A stretch of 64,000 bases of DNA from Gammaproteobacteria bacterium (lineage in GTDB: Bacteria; Pseudomonadota; Gammaproteobacteria; Ga0077554; Ga007554), in the NCBI GenBank assembly GCA_040183005.1, contig JAMPIW010000007.1, positions 248,001 through 312,000 of the forward strand. The letters are read 5' to 3'. A program made the position numbers and the translations under genes. The notes below the pieces were generated by a model, which was not told the DNA's origin, made no database searches, and worked only from the letters and a program-made list of their open reading frames with translations. Positions within the stretch are counted from its first letter, which is position 1; each line of letters begins with the position of its first letter. Shown here in pieces: positions 26,285-35,751 of this stretch.

Positions 26285-27250
26285 TTAACTCTTTAACGCG
26301 CCGCCACAACTTGAACCCTGGCCGGCAGTGCAGCCGTAGCAATGATCGCCAACCACGATGGGATCATCTTGCAAATCGTTCCCAACCAGATCGTTGATGT
26401 GCGCGCGCGGCCTGCCATTGCGCCGCAGCGGCAGGCCAAGCATCTGGTTGAAGTCGCAGTCGTAGACATAGCCTTGCCAGTCCACGCTGAGCAGCGTGCG
26501 GCACATAACCCCTTCCAGATTGGCATCCTGGTGGGCCGCGCGCAGCAGAGCCATATAGCTGTGAAACTGGCCCTTCGACACCAACATGCTGCCGAAACGC
26601 TGGATGGGCATGTTGGCCAGTGTGTAGAGGCGGTTGAAAACAATACCGTAGTGCTCGCTGAGGTGTTCCTTGTAGTCTGCCTCCAGTTGCGCTTGCGGCG
26701 GCGGTAGCGTGGGGCCTTGCGGGTTATAGACCAGGTTCAAAACGTGACCGGTGTTCTCTTGGCCATATCCCAGTGTGTTGAGTTTGCGCAGGGCGCGAAT
26801 GCTCGCCTCGAACACGCCCTTGCCGCGCTGCTGATCGACGTTCTCTTCGAGATAACATGGCAGCGAGGCTGTTATCTCCACCTGTTGCGCAGCGAGAAAC
26901 CCGGCGAGATCTTCTTGCCCCGGTTCCTCGATGATGGTGAGGTTGCAGCGGTCGATCACGCGCATACCCAGATCGCGGGCGCGTTGCACCAGGTAACGGA
27001 AGTGAGGGTTGAGTTCCGGTGCGCCGCCCGTCAGGTCCAGTGTGGGCAAGCCCGCTGTCTGCATGAAGGAGATTACATCGTCGATGGTTTCCCGCGCCAT
27101 CGTCTCCTTGCGCTGCGGCCCGGCGTTGACATGACAATGCACGCACTGTTGGTTGCAGCGGTAGCCCAGGTTGACCTGTAGTGTTTCGAGCCGTGCGCGG
27201 CGCAGCGGCGGAAAGTTGGTCTGTTTCAGGAGTGGTAAGGTTGCATGCAT
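26285..27250 (-). CDS. arsS: Arsenosugar biosynthesis radical SAM protein ArsS
   Basis: A radical SAM enzyme of 321 residues. The N-terminal cluster motif is CNQQCVHC in LQVNLGYRCNQQCVHCHV, followed by DLTGGAPELNPHFR. The C-terminal SAM-associated domain has further cysteines (CRTLLS, CDFNQM, CYGCTAGQGSSCGG). ArsS transfers a 5'-deoxyadenosyl group to dimethylarsenite in the route to arsenosugars. The start at 27250 (MHATLPLL) has AAAGGA upstream; a longer frame to 27394 reads into a dispersed repeat and is not used. arsM, the methyltransferase that makes the substrate, is not in the window. Confidence 0.92.
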   Translation of the reverse strand: MHATLPLLKQTNFPPLRRARLETLQVNLGYRCNQQCVHCHVNAGPQRKETMARETIDDVISFMQTAGLPTLDLTGGAPELNPHFRYLVQRARDLGMRVIDRCNLTIIEEPGQEDLAGFLAAQQVEITASLPCYLEENVDQQRGKGVFEASIRALRKLNTLGYGQENTGHVLNLVYNPQGPTLPPPQAQLEADYKEHLSEHYGIVFNRLYTLANMPIQRFGSMLVSKGQFHSYMALLRAAHQDANLEGVMCRTLLSVDWQGYVYDCDFNQMLGLPLRRNGRPRAHINDLVGNDLQDDPIVVGDHCYGCTAGQGSSCGGALKS

Positions 27251-27304
27251 ACAGCCATTCCTTTTTTCACAATTAAAGCCACGGCATTGGTGCCGGCAGT
27301 GGTC

Positions 27305-27416
27305 ACTCAGGCGTAGAGGATTCAGGACGAATCTACCGTAAAAATGAAAGAGGATCCATTTTTTTGCCCCAAGGGCAGGTATTACGCCCTTCATGGGTGC
27401 TCCGCGCTCGCCACGA
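27305..27416. repeat. Degenerate MITE-like copy upstream of arsS with nested GGGC hairpin
   Basis: The first part (CGAATCTACCGTAAAA, then GAGGATCCATTTTT) matches the left half of the palindromic element at 39962-40131 (CGAATCTACTGCAAAA, then GAGCGGTCCATTTTT). It is interrupted at 27367-27401 by a repeat, CCCCAAGGGCAGGTATTACG and onward to ATGGGTGCT, which can fold through AAGGGC/GCCCTT. The same nested word recurs at 28172 and 60993. The repeat lies in the arsS leader. Confidence 0.65.
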
Positions 27417-27581
27417 CGCTCTAAAAACAGTCGTGCGGGGCTTCAGAGCCCTTGACTTTTCAAAAAAAAAGTATCATAAACCTCTAAAGGTACCTGATAA
27501 ATACCGCCTCACCTCGGGTGGAGAATAGTCCTACGCTCCCCCCTCAATGTTTCTGGCAATCCATACATGGAGGAAGCCGCC

Positions 27582-28052
27582 ATGACCATCTCTCATACGC
27601 TCGAAAGTTACATGATGCGCAAAGGGATCAAATATGACTTGATCTCGCATCCCCGCACACAAAATAGCATGCAAACCGCGCAAATAGCCCATATTTCAGG
27701 AGACTGTTTGGCGAAAGCGGTTTTGCTGGAAGATGAGGGCGGCTATCTCATGGCCGCTCTGCCCTCCACCCATAAACTAGAAATGGGGGAGTTGCATCGC
27801 GCACTGCAACGCAGGCTGGGCCTGGCGACTGAAAGCGAAATATCTGCATTGTTTAAAGATTGTGAAGCCGGCGCGATACCGCCCTTAGGCGCAGCCTATG
27901 GGGTTGAAATGATCTGGGATGACAGTCTCGCGGAACAGCCGGATATCTATTTCGAAGCGGGCAGCCACGAGGACTTGATTCACATGAGCGGCGAACAATT
28001 CCGGGGGTTGCTGTCCTATGCTAAGCATGGGCGATTCAGCCGGCACATGTGA
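27582..28052 (+). CDS. YbaK/EbsC-type aminoacyl-tRNA deacylase domain protein
   Basis: A 156-residue single-domain protein. Family features are the N-terminal YDLISHPRTQNSM, LAKAVLLEDEGGYLMAALPS (the conserved lysine of the deacylase pocket), ESEISALFKDCEAGAIPPLG (the GxxP-like turn) and the closing segment EDLIHMSGEQFRGLL. Such proteins clear mischarged tRNA or act as stand-alone ProX/YbaK homologues; the substrate is unknown. The ATG at 27582 is chosen because GGAGGA lies 8 bases upstream. The gene is flanked on both sides by copies of the same dispersed repeat in the same orientation. Confidence 0.82.
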   Translation: MTISHTLESYMMRKGIKYDLISHPRTQNSMQTAQIAHISGDCLAKAVLLEDEGGYLMAALPSTHKLEMGELHRALQRRLGLATESEISALFKDCEAGAIPPLGAAYGVEMIWDDSLAEQPDIYFEAGSHEDLIHMSGEQFRGLLSYAKHGRFSRHM

Positions 28053-28119
28053 TTAGCTCATTAAACATGCGTTGTGTCGCTATGCGACGCATGGTGGGTT
28101 ACGCAGGCATTAACTCACC

Positions 28120-28240
28120 CTGCATCATGTAGCGAAAAAACGCCTTCGTTTTCCCACTCTTCTGATTTTTGCCCCAAGGGCAGGTATTACGCCCTTGATG
28201 GGTGCTTCGCGCTCGCTACGATCCCCTTAACTTTGGCAGG
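28120..28240. repeat. Degenerate MITE-like copy downstream of the YbaK-type gene
   Basis: TTTTCCCACT and later CGCTACGATCCCCTTAACTT with GGCAGGC match the right half of the element at 39962-40131. The nested word beginning CCCCAAGGGCAGGTATTACG at 28172-28206 interrupts it, as in the copy at 27367. The stretches around 27362-27416 and 28167-28221 are about 55 bp of near-identical direct repeat, with the YbaK-type gene between them. Confidence 0.65.
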
Positions 28241-28310
28241 CCCCAAGAGGCAGGCATTGCTGTGTCCGATGCGGTATTCTTGGCACGAAACAGCAGTGGG
28301 GTAAGGGTTG

Positions 28311-30458
28311 ATGAAGATGCGGATGCTGGCGAAGATGTTTCTGGTGGCGGTAGCTATTGCCGTAGTCTATGTGTTCTTCACGCAGGATGTAGGCCGCTAT
28401 TTCACCCTGGATTACCTCAAGTCCCAACAAACGGCATTTGCCGGTTACTATCAGCAGCACACGCTTCGCACTCTGCTCATCTACATGGGGGCCTATGTCG
28501 CCATGGCCGCTTTCTCGTTGCCTGGGGCGACGATCATGACCCTCGCGGGTGGGGCTTTGTTCGGATTCGCGACCGGCACCATTGTCGTCTCTTTTGCCAG
28601 CACTGTCGGTGCGACATTGGCACTGCTCTCCGCACGTTTTTTATTCCGGGATGTGGTGCGTGCACGTTTTGGTGAGCGTCTGCGTGCCATAGACGTGGGT
28701 ATGGCGCGCGAAGGGGCCTTTTATCTCTTTACCTTGCGTCTCATCCCCATCTTTCCTTTCTTCGTGATCAATTTGGTGATGGGGCTCACCGCCATTCGCA
28801 CCACTACCTTCTTCTGGGTGAGCCAACTGGGCATGTTGCCGGCTACCCTGGTCTATGTGAACGCGGGCACCCAGTTGGCGCGTCTCGATTCCCTGCAAGG
28901 TATCTTGTCGCCGAGTCTGTTGTTGTCCTTCGCCCTGCTGGGCATTTTCCCCTTGGTTGCGAAGAAGACTGTGGGTTACGTAAAGGGCAGGCAGGTGTTG
29001 AGCCGCTATCCCCGGCCGCGGCGCTTCGATTACAACCTGGTCGTGATCGGCGCCGGCTCGGGCGGTCTGGTGACGGCTTATATTGCCGCTGCGGTGAAGG
29101 CAAAGGTGGCTCTGATCGAGCGTCACAAGATGGGCGGTGATTGTTTAAATTCCGGTTGCGTACCCAGCAAGGCGTTGATCCGTTCCGCCAAGATACTGTC
29201 CTATGCGCACCGTGCCCAGCAGTTCGGATTTAAGAAGGCGACGGTGGACTATGACTTTGCGGATGTGATGGAGCGCGTGCAGCGGGTGATCAAGACGATC
29301 GCGCCCCATGACTCGGTGGAGCGCTACACCGCCCTGGGCGTTGATTGTATACAGGGTGAGGCGCGTGTCCGCTCGCCCTACGAGGTGGAGGTGCATGGGC
29401 GCGTGCTCACCACCCGCAATATCGTCATCGCCACCGGCGCACGGCCCGCTGTACCTGTTATCCCTGGCTTGGAAGATGTAGGTTATCTCACCTCGGACAC
29501 AATATGGGATTTGCGCGAACGACCACGGCAGTTGCTGGTGCTGGGCGGTGGGCCAATAGGTTGTGAGCTGGCCCAGGCCTTTCAGCGCCTCGGAGTGCAG
29601 GTCACGCTGGTGGAACGCTCGAATCGGATCATGAACAAGGAGGACGATGAAGTTTCGCTCTTCATCACCGAACGCCTGCGCGCCGAGGGCGTCGTAGTCC
29701 TGCTCGACCACAATCCGCTCGCTGTACGCACCGAGGGAGAAGCCAGATACCTGATCTGCAAACATCATGGCAACGAGGTGCAAATTCCGTTCGACAAGCT
29801 GCTCGTCGCCTTGGGTCGCCGAGCCAATGTGCAGGGCTTCGGCCTGGAAGAGTTGGGCGTATGTCTTGCTGATAACGGCACCATCGCCGCTGATCCCTAT
29901 CTGCGCACCAACTACCCCAATATCTATGTGTGCGGTGACGTTACCGGGCCATACCAGTTTACCCATACTGCCGCCCATCAGGCCTGGTACGTGGCGGTGA
30001 ACGCCCTGTTCAGCCCGTTCAAGCAATACAAGGCGGACTATCGCGTCATCCCGTGGGTCACCTATACTGACCCGGAGGTGGCGCGCGTCGGACTCAATGA
30101 GCAGGAGGCGCAGGCGCGCGGCATTCCCTACGAAGTCACTCATTACGGTATCGCAGATCTGGACCGCGCCATCACCGAGGAGGAGGCTCACGGCTTCGTG
30201 AAGGTGCTTACCCCGCCCGGTAAGGACACGATTCTGGGCGTCACCATCGTTGGTGCCCATGCCGGTGAGTCGCTGGCGGAATTCGTGCTGGCCATGAAGC
30301 ACGGTCTGGGACTCAACAAGATCCTGGGCGCTGTGCATCCCTATCCGACGCTGGCGGAAGCCAACAAATACGCTGCCGGCGCTTGGCGCCGGGCCCATGC
30401 CCCGCAGGGGTTGTTGCGCGCTCTTGCACGGTTTCATGCGTGGCGGTGCGGCGGGTAG
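28311..30458 (+). CDS. TVP38/TMEM64 membrane domain fused to a mercuric-reductase-like flavoprotein
   Basis: A 715-residue fusion. Residues about 1-220 form a TVP38/DedA-type membrane domain (SLPGATIMTLAGGALFG, FTLRLIPIFPFFVINLVMGL). From about 235 there is a class I pyridine nucleotide-disulfide oxidoreductase: FAD motif VVIGAGSGGLVTAYIAA, redox-active CLNSGC, NAD motif LVLGGGPIGCELAQAF, YVCGDVTGPYQFTHTA and the C-terminal dimerisation HPYPTLAEA. The substrate is unknown; no C-terminal vicinal cysteine pair for Hg(II) is present. Similar fusions are often seen near arsenosugar or metal-related genes, so metal or sulfur redox chemistry at the membrane is possible. ATG codons at 28311 and 28317 follow GTAAGGG; a TTG at 28308 is less likely. 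Confidence 0.88.
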   Translation: MKMRMLAKMFLVAVAIAVVYVFFTQDVGRYFTLDYLKSQQTAFAGYYQQHTLRTLLIYMGAYVAMAAFSLPGATIMTLAGGALFGFATGTIVVSFASTVGATLALLSARFLFRDVVRARFGERLRAIDVGMAREGAFYLFTLRLIPIFPFFVINLVMGLTAIRTTTFFWVSQLGMLPATLVYVNAGTQLARLDSLQGILSPSLLLSFALLGIFPLVAKKTVGYVKGRQVLSRYPRPRRFDYNLVVIGAGSGGLVTAYIAAAVKAKVALIERHKMGGDCLNSGCVPSKALIRSAKILSYAHRAQQFGFKKATVDYDFADVMERVQRVIKTIAPHDSVERYTALGVDCIQGEARVRSPYEVEVHGRVLTTRNIVIATGARPAVPVIPGLEDVGYLTSDTIWDLRERPRQLLVLGGGPIGCELAQAFQRLGVQVTLVERSNRIMNKEDDEVSLFITERLRAEGVVVLLDHNPLAVRTEGEARYLICKHHGNEVQIPFDKLLVALGRRANVQGFGLEELGVCLADNGTIAADPYLRTNYPNIYVCGDVTGPYQFTHTAAHQAWYVAVNALFSPFKQYKADYRVIPWVTYTDPEVARVGLNEQEAQARGIPYEVTHYGIADLDRAITEEEAHGFVKVLTPPGKDTILGVTIVGAHAGESLAEFVLAMKHGLGLNKILGAVHPYPTLAEANKYAAGAWRRAHAPQGLLRALARFHAWRCGG

Positions 30459-30637
30459 GGTATTTGTTTGATCTGTTGGTGAATCAGCATGAAATGGCAA
30501 AGCACACCAAAGAACCTATCCAGGCGTGGTACTAAGCCGGGGAGGGGCGCGCACCGGACTTTAACCACGGGTTGTTTCGTTGCAAAATACCGTGGTATCG
30601 TGAAAGCCGGTGCGGTCATGGTTTTTGGGGATATGCG

Positions 30638-31411
30638 ATGTTCCGGTACGTTATGCGGTTATTTTTATTTTGTTTTCTGGGCGGCTTTTCCGTTGGCCTT
30701 TATGCTGCTGATGCACCGCAGGCTGTCAGTGCCGCGGTGAGCGGCAAGAGGGTGGTGCTGACCACTGCTTATGGCACAACGCTTGATGCCTATGTCGCCG
30801 GACCGGAAGACGCCAAGCGCGGAATATTAATACTTCATGATCGTCGCGGTCTGGGCGATTACGTCAAGGGTTGGGTGGATCGTTTCGCTGGTCTGGGTTA
30901 TCGAGCGCTGGCGGTTGATCTCTATGATGGCCGTTATTCCAATAATCCCGTGCTGGCAACGCAGATCATGACCTCGGTTGACCAGGAATCCGTCAATGCC
31001 GACCTTCGTGCCGGCCTGGATTATCTGAAAGCGCCAGGACGCAAACTTGCCACGCTAGGCTGGGATTACGGTGGTGGGCAGGCCTTGTGGGCGACACTGC
31101 AAGATCCCGGCGCGGTATCCGCCACAGTGATTTACTATGGCCCTTTAATAACGGATCTCGCGCGCTTGCGGACGTTACAGGGCGGTGCGGTGCTGGGGAT
31201 TTTCGCCAAGCGCGATGCCTGGATTACCCCGGTCAAGGTCACCGCTTTCGAGGATGCGCTGCGTGAAGCGGGTACCGCGCCGTTGAGCGTCACGCAATAC
31301 GATGCCGATCACGGTTTTGCCAACCCCATAACCAGTGCCTATGACAGCAAGTTGGCCGACGAAGCCTGGCGCAAGACCGAGGAATTTCTGGCGCGGCATC
31401 TTACTGATTGA
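30638..31411 (+). CDS. Exported dienelactone-hydrolase-like alpha/beta hydrolase with Asp in the nucleophile position
   Basis: A 257-residue protein with a signal peptide (MRLFLFCFLGGFSVGLYAAD). The alpha/beta hydrolase body has RGILILHDRRGLGDYVKG, YRALAVDLYDGRY and the nucleophile elbow GWDYGG. Asp143 stands where the family has Cys or Ser. Candidate triad partners Asp193 (KRDAW) and His225 (DADHGF) are present. It may be exported and hydrolyse an ester or another bond through an Asp nucleophile, or have lost activity. Start 30638 has GGGGA upstream; a longer frame to 30572 would bury the signal peptide. It follows the flavoprotein fusion gene by 180 bp. Confidence 0.8.
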   Translation: MFRYVMRLFLFCFLGGFSVGLYAADAPQAVSAAVSGKRVVLTTAYGTTLDAYVAGPEDAKRGILILHDRRGLGDYVKGWVDRFAGLGYRALAVDLYDGRYSNNPVLATQIMTSVDQESVNADLRAGLDYLKAPGRKLATLGWDYGGGQALWATLQDPGAVSATVIYYGPLITDLARLRTLQGGAVLGIFAKRDAWITPVKVTAFEDALREAGTAPLSVTQYDADHGFANPITSAYDSKLADEAWRKTEEFLARHLTD

Positions 31412-31489
31412 AACTGTCTGGCCGAAAGCACCCCCAAAAAGTCAGGTTATAGCCCTTTTTTTTCACTATCCCTTGGCCGCGTGCCGCAT

Positions 31490-31552
31490 TATAATCAGCG
31501 TCTAAGATCGCGATAACGAAAGCGTAAACCGCCCGTTGTTACGGGCGTTTTT
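31490..31552 (+). promoter_or_regulatory. ilvI promoter -10 and terminator-like leader hairpin
   Basis: A perfect TATAAT lies at 31490-31495 with only a poor -35. About 35 bases on, CGCCCGT-TGTT-ACGGGCG (31530-31547) forms a 7-bp stem followed by five T. This is a good rho-independent terminator 20 bases before the ilvI start. Either it ends transcripts from the upstream hydrolase gene, or it acts as an attenuator in the ilv leader. No leader peptide ORF is seen between the -10 and the hairpin. Confidence 0.5.
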
Positions 31553-31572
31553 CTACCAGTGGAGATGATGAC

Positions 31573-33285
31573 GTGGAATTGACCGGTGCCGAGATACTCG
31601 TCCATTGCCTTAAGGATGAAGGCGTCGAATATGTGTTTGGATACCCTGGCGGGGCTGTGTTGTTCATTTATGATGCGCTGTATCAGCAGGAAGATGTAAA
31701 GCATATCCTGGTGCGCCATGAGCAAGGGGCGACGCATGCCGCCGATGGCTACGCGCGTTCCACCGGCAAGCCCGGTGTGGTGCTGGTCACCTCCGGGCCA
31801 GGCGCCACCAATGCCATCACCGGCATTGCTACCGCCTATATGGATTCTATCCCCATGGTCATCATCACCGGCCAGGTACACACCTGGGCGATAGGCTCGG
31901 ATGCCTTCCAGGAAGTGGATTCCGTCGGCATTACCCGCCCCTGCGTAAAGCACAACTTCCTGGTGAAGGACATTAAAGACCTGGCGACGACTATCAAAAA
32001 GGCATTCTACCTTGCGACTACCGGCCGCCCCGGCCCTGTTGTGGTGGATGTCCCCAAGGACGTCACCATGCACCGGGCAGAATATTCCTACCCCGAAGAG
32101 GTGGAGATCCGTTCCTATCACCCCGTGATGAAAGGCCATCCGGGGCAGATCAAAAAAGCCGTGGATTTAATGCTGTCAGCCAAGCGCCCCATGATCTATA
32201 CCGGCGGCGGCGTGATCTGGAGCGGTGCATCCTCGTCGTTGACTGAGATGACGCGCATGCTCGGCTATCCCATCACCAACACCCTGATGGGATTGGGCGC
32301 GTATCCCGCCACCGACAAGCAGTCTCTGGGCATGCTGGGTATGCACGGCACCTACGAGGCCAATATGGCCATGCACCATTGTGATGTATTGATCGCCATC
32401 GGCGCGCGCTTTGATGATCGCGTAGTGGGCAAGGTTGAGTATTTCTGTCCTGAGGCGCAGATTGTTCACGTGGATATCGATCCGTCCTCAATCTCCAAAA
32501 GCGTCAAGGTGCATGTGCCTATCGTCGGCGACGTGGATCATGTCGTGAAGGAAATGATCCGCCTGCTCAAAGAGGACAAGCGCACACCGGATCAAGCGGC
32601 ACTCGCGCAGTGGTGGAGCCAGATCAACGAATGGCGCGCGGTCAACTGCCTGAAATACGATCGCAACAGCGCGCTTATCAAGCCGCAATTCGTGCTGGAA
32701 ACTCTCTATAACGTCACGCAGGGCGACGCCTTCGTCACCTCCGACGTGGGCCAGCATCAGATGTGGGCGGCGCAGTTTTACAAATTCGACAAGCCGAATC
32801 GCTGGATCAACTCGGGTGGTCTTGGCACGATGGGTTTTGGCCTGCCCGCCGCGATGGGCGTGCAGCTCGCGCACCCTGATGCGACCGTAGCATGCGTGAC
32901 TGGCGAGGCCAGCATTCAGATGTGCATCCAGGAGCTGTCCACCTGCCGTCAGTACGGTTTGCCGATCAAGGTCATCAATCTCAATAACCGCTACATGGGC
33001 ATGGTGCGCCAGTGGCAGGAGTTCTTCTATGAAGGCCGCTATGCCATGTCGTACATGGAGGCATTGCCCGACTTCGTGAAGCTGGCGGAAAGCTATGGCC
33101 ACGTGGGCATGAAAATAGAAAAACCTTCCGATGTCGAGCCGGCGTTGCGCGAAGCCATGAAGCTCAAGGACCGCCTGGTCTTTATGGACTTCATCACCGA
33201 CCAGACGGAAAACGTTTACCCCATGATCGCCCAAGGCAAGGGCCATCATGAAATGCATTTGTCGCCGGAAAGAGAGTTGGCTTGA
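31573..33285 (+). CDS. ilvI: Acetolactate synthase large subunit
   Basis: A 570-residue ThDP- and FAD-dependent enzyme that makes acetolactate and acetohydroxybutyrate for valine, leucine and isoleucine. Glu50 (RHEQGATHAADGYAR) is the catalytic glutamate. The metal-binding region near 445 is GEASIQM, the Glu variant of the GDG motif, followed by NNRYMGMVRQWQ. Residue 103 is His in TGQVHTWAIGSDAFQE, where most homologues have Pro (the Pro197 site of plant enzymes). The GTG start at 31573 follows GGAG. It forms an operon with ilvH, whose ATG begins 2 bases after the stop. Confidence 0.96.
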   Translation: MELTGAEILVHCLKDEGVEYVFGYPGGAVLFIYDALYQQEDVKHILVRHEQGATHAADGYARSTGKPGVVLVTSGPGATNAITGIATAYMDSIPMVIITGQVHTWAIGSDAFQEVDSVGITRPCVKHNFLVKDIKDLATTIKKAFYLATTGRPGPVVVDVPKDVTMHRAEYSYPEEVEIRSYHPVMKGHPGQIKKAVDLMLSAKRPMIYTGGGVIWSGASSSLTEMTRMLGYPITNTLMGLGAYPATDKQSLGMLGMHGTYEANMAMHHCDVLIAIGARFDDRVVGKVEYFCPEAQIVHVDIDPSSISKSVKVHVPIVGDVDHVVKEMIRLLKEDKRTPDQAALAQWWSQINEWRAVNCLKYDRNSALIKPQFVLETLYNVTQGDAFVTSDVGQHQMWAAQFYKFDKPNRWINSGGLGTMGFGLPAAMGVQLAHPDATVACVTGEASIQMCIQELSTCRQYGLPIKVINLNNRYMGMVRQWQEFFYEGRYAMSYMEALPDFVKLAESYGHVGMKIEKPSDVEPALREAMKLKDRLVFMDFITDQTENVYPMIAQGKGHHEMHLSPERELA

Positions 33286-33287
33286 TC

Positions 33288-33779
33288 ATGCGTCATATTA
33301 TTTCCATACTGATTGAAAACGAGTCTGGCGCGTTGTCGCGTGTTGCCGGGTTGTTCTCGGCGCGCGGCTACAACATCGAGTCCCTCACCGTCGCGCCCAC
33401 CGAGGATCCTTCCCTGTCGCGCATGACCCTGGTAACGCGCGGCTCGGATGAAATCGTCGAGCAAATTACCAAGCAATTGAACAAGTTGGTTGATGTAGTT
33501 AAACTAATAGATTTGACCGAAGGCCCGCACATCGAGCGTGAGATGATGCTGATCAAGCTCCGGGCGACAGGCGATGCGCGCGAGGAGCTAAAGCGCCTCG
33601 TCGATATCTTTCGCGGCCATATCATCGACGTGACAACGGGCACTTACACTGTCGAGTTGACAGGCACGGGTAACAAGCTGGATGCCTTTATTCAGGCGGT
33701 GGGTTCTGCCTCGATACTGGAAACGGTGCGGTCAGGGGTGTCCGGGATCGCCCGTGGGGAGAAAAGTTTGCATCTGTAG
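33288..33779 (+). CDS. ilvH: Acetolactate synthase small (regulatory) subunit
   Basis: A 163-residue subunit that activates IlvI and mediates valine feedback. The N-terminal ACT domain is RHIISILIENESGALSRVAG, with FSARGYNIESLTVAPTEDP; the C-terminal domain has RELMLIKLRAT-like EMMLIKLRATGDAREEL. The ATG at 33288 is used; a TTG two codons earlier overlaps the ilvI stop and is unnecessary. It lies between ilvI and ilvC, the usual ilvIHC order. Confidence 0.96.
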   Translation: MRHIISILIENESGALSRVAGLFSARGYNIESLTVAPTEDPSLSRMTLVTRGSDEIVEQITKQLNKLVDVVKLIDLTEGPHIEREMMLIKLRATGDAREELKRLVDIFRGHIIDVTTGTYTVELTGTGNKLDAFIQAVGSASILETVRSGVSGIARGEKSLHL

Positions 33780-33837
33780 CCTTCGCCGGCATGGCCTGCA
33801 CGACTAAACAACGAATTTTTATTTTACATTGCAATAA

Positions 33838-34863
<1,026 letters not shown>

Positions 34864-34880
34864 TCACGCGGCCTGGAATA

Positions 34881-34903
34881 CCCTCTCTCCATGCGGGAGA
34901 GGG
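34881..34903. repeat. CCCTCTC hairpin between ilvC and pssA
   Basis: CCCTCTC and GAGAGGG form a 7-bp stem with a 9-base loop. This is a common short intergenic palindrome in proteobacteria. It has no T-run, so partial termination or mRNA stabilisation after ilvC are both possible. Confidence 0.5.
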
Positions 34904-34927
34904 TGATAGGGATAGGGGTGATGGCCT

Positions 34928-35701
34928 GTGACGGACGAAGAAACACCCGATACCGATAGCGCCCCACGCAGCAGGGGCATTTACCTGCTACCCAATCTGT
35001 TTACCACGGCGGGCCTGTTTGCTGGGTTTTACGCCATTGTGGCGGCGATGAGCGGGCGTTTCGAACCGGCGGCGGTGGCGATTTTTATCGCCATGATCAT
35101 GGACGGCATTGACGGCCGCATCGCCCGTCTCACCAATACCCAAAGTGACTTCGGCAAGGAATATGACAGCCTTGCCGATATGGTTTCGTTCGGGCTTGCC
35201 CCAGCGCTGGTGGTATACATCTGGTCCTTGTCCGCGCTCGGCAAAATCGGCTGGCTGGCCGCTTTCATCTATGCCGCCGCCGCTGCCTTGCGACTGGCGC
35301 GCTTTAATACCCGCATAGGCGTAGTAGATAAACGCTACTTCCAGGGATTGGCGAGTCCTGCCGCCGCCGGATTGATCGCGGGCATGGTCTGGGTATGCAA
35401 CGACTATGGCCTGAACGGCAAGGACTTGGCGGTGATGGCGTTCTTCCTCACCCTTGCAGCGGGCGTGCTGATGGTCAGCAACATATACTACCTCAGCTTC
35501 AAAGACCTTGACCTCAAAAACAAGGTGCCTTTCATCGCGGTCGTGGCGGTGATGCTGATCTTTGTATTTATCTCGCTTAGCCCGCCGGAGGTGCTGCTTG
35601 GCGTGTTTTTGCTGTACGGGCTGTCAGGGCCGGTGTCCGCCGTGTTCCGCATGTACAAAAAACGTGGGCAACGTAAAGCGCAGCTTCCGCCTCCCGAATA
35701 G
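34928..35701 (+). CDS. pssA: CDP-diacylglycerol-serine O-phosphatidyltransferase
   Basis: A 257-residue polytopic enzyme that makes phosphatidylserine, the precursor of phosphatidylethanolamine. The CDP-alcohol phosphotransferase signature is clear: DGIDGRIARLTNTQSDFGKE with YDSLADMVSFGLAP (DG-x2-AR-x8-G-x3-D-x3-D). Several membrane helices follow and the tail is basic. A GTG at 34928 begins the protein. Placement between ilvC and leuA is common in beta- and gammaproteobacteria. Confidence 0.95.
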   Translation: MTDEETPDTDSAPRSRGIYLLPNLFTTAGLFAGFYAIVAAMSGRFEPAAVAIFIAMIMDGIDGRIARLTNTQSDFGKEYDSLADMVSFGLAPALVVYIWSLSALGKIGWLAAFIYAAAAALRLARFNTRIGVVDKRYFQGLASPAAAGLIAGMVWVCNDYGLNGKDLAVMAFFLTLAAGVLMVSNIYYLSFKDLDLKNKVPFIAVVAVMLIFVFISLSPPEVLLGVFLLYGLSGPVSAVFRMYKKRGQRKAQLPPPE

Positions 35702-35712
35702 GCGGTTTTTTT
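35687..35712 (+). terminator. Rho-independent terminator after pssA
   Basis: CCGCCT and AGGCGG form a 6-bp GC-rich stem with a 7-base loop, followed by seven T. The stem overlaps the last codons and stop of pssA. It closes the ilv-pssA unit and separates it from leuA. Confidence 0.8.
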
Positions 35713-35751
35713 CGCTTGCATTTTGGATCGGGTTATATTAGCGTAATAGCC

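Noticed and set aside
29145-30500. 451-codon reverse frame
   Set aside because: It lies wholly opposite the TVP38-flavoprotein gene, whose motifs are intact; a shadow of codon bias.
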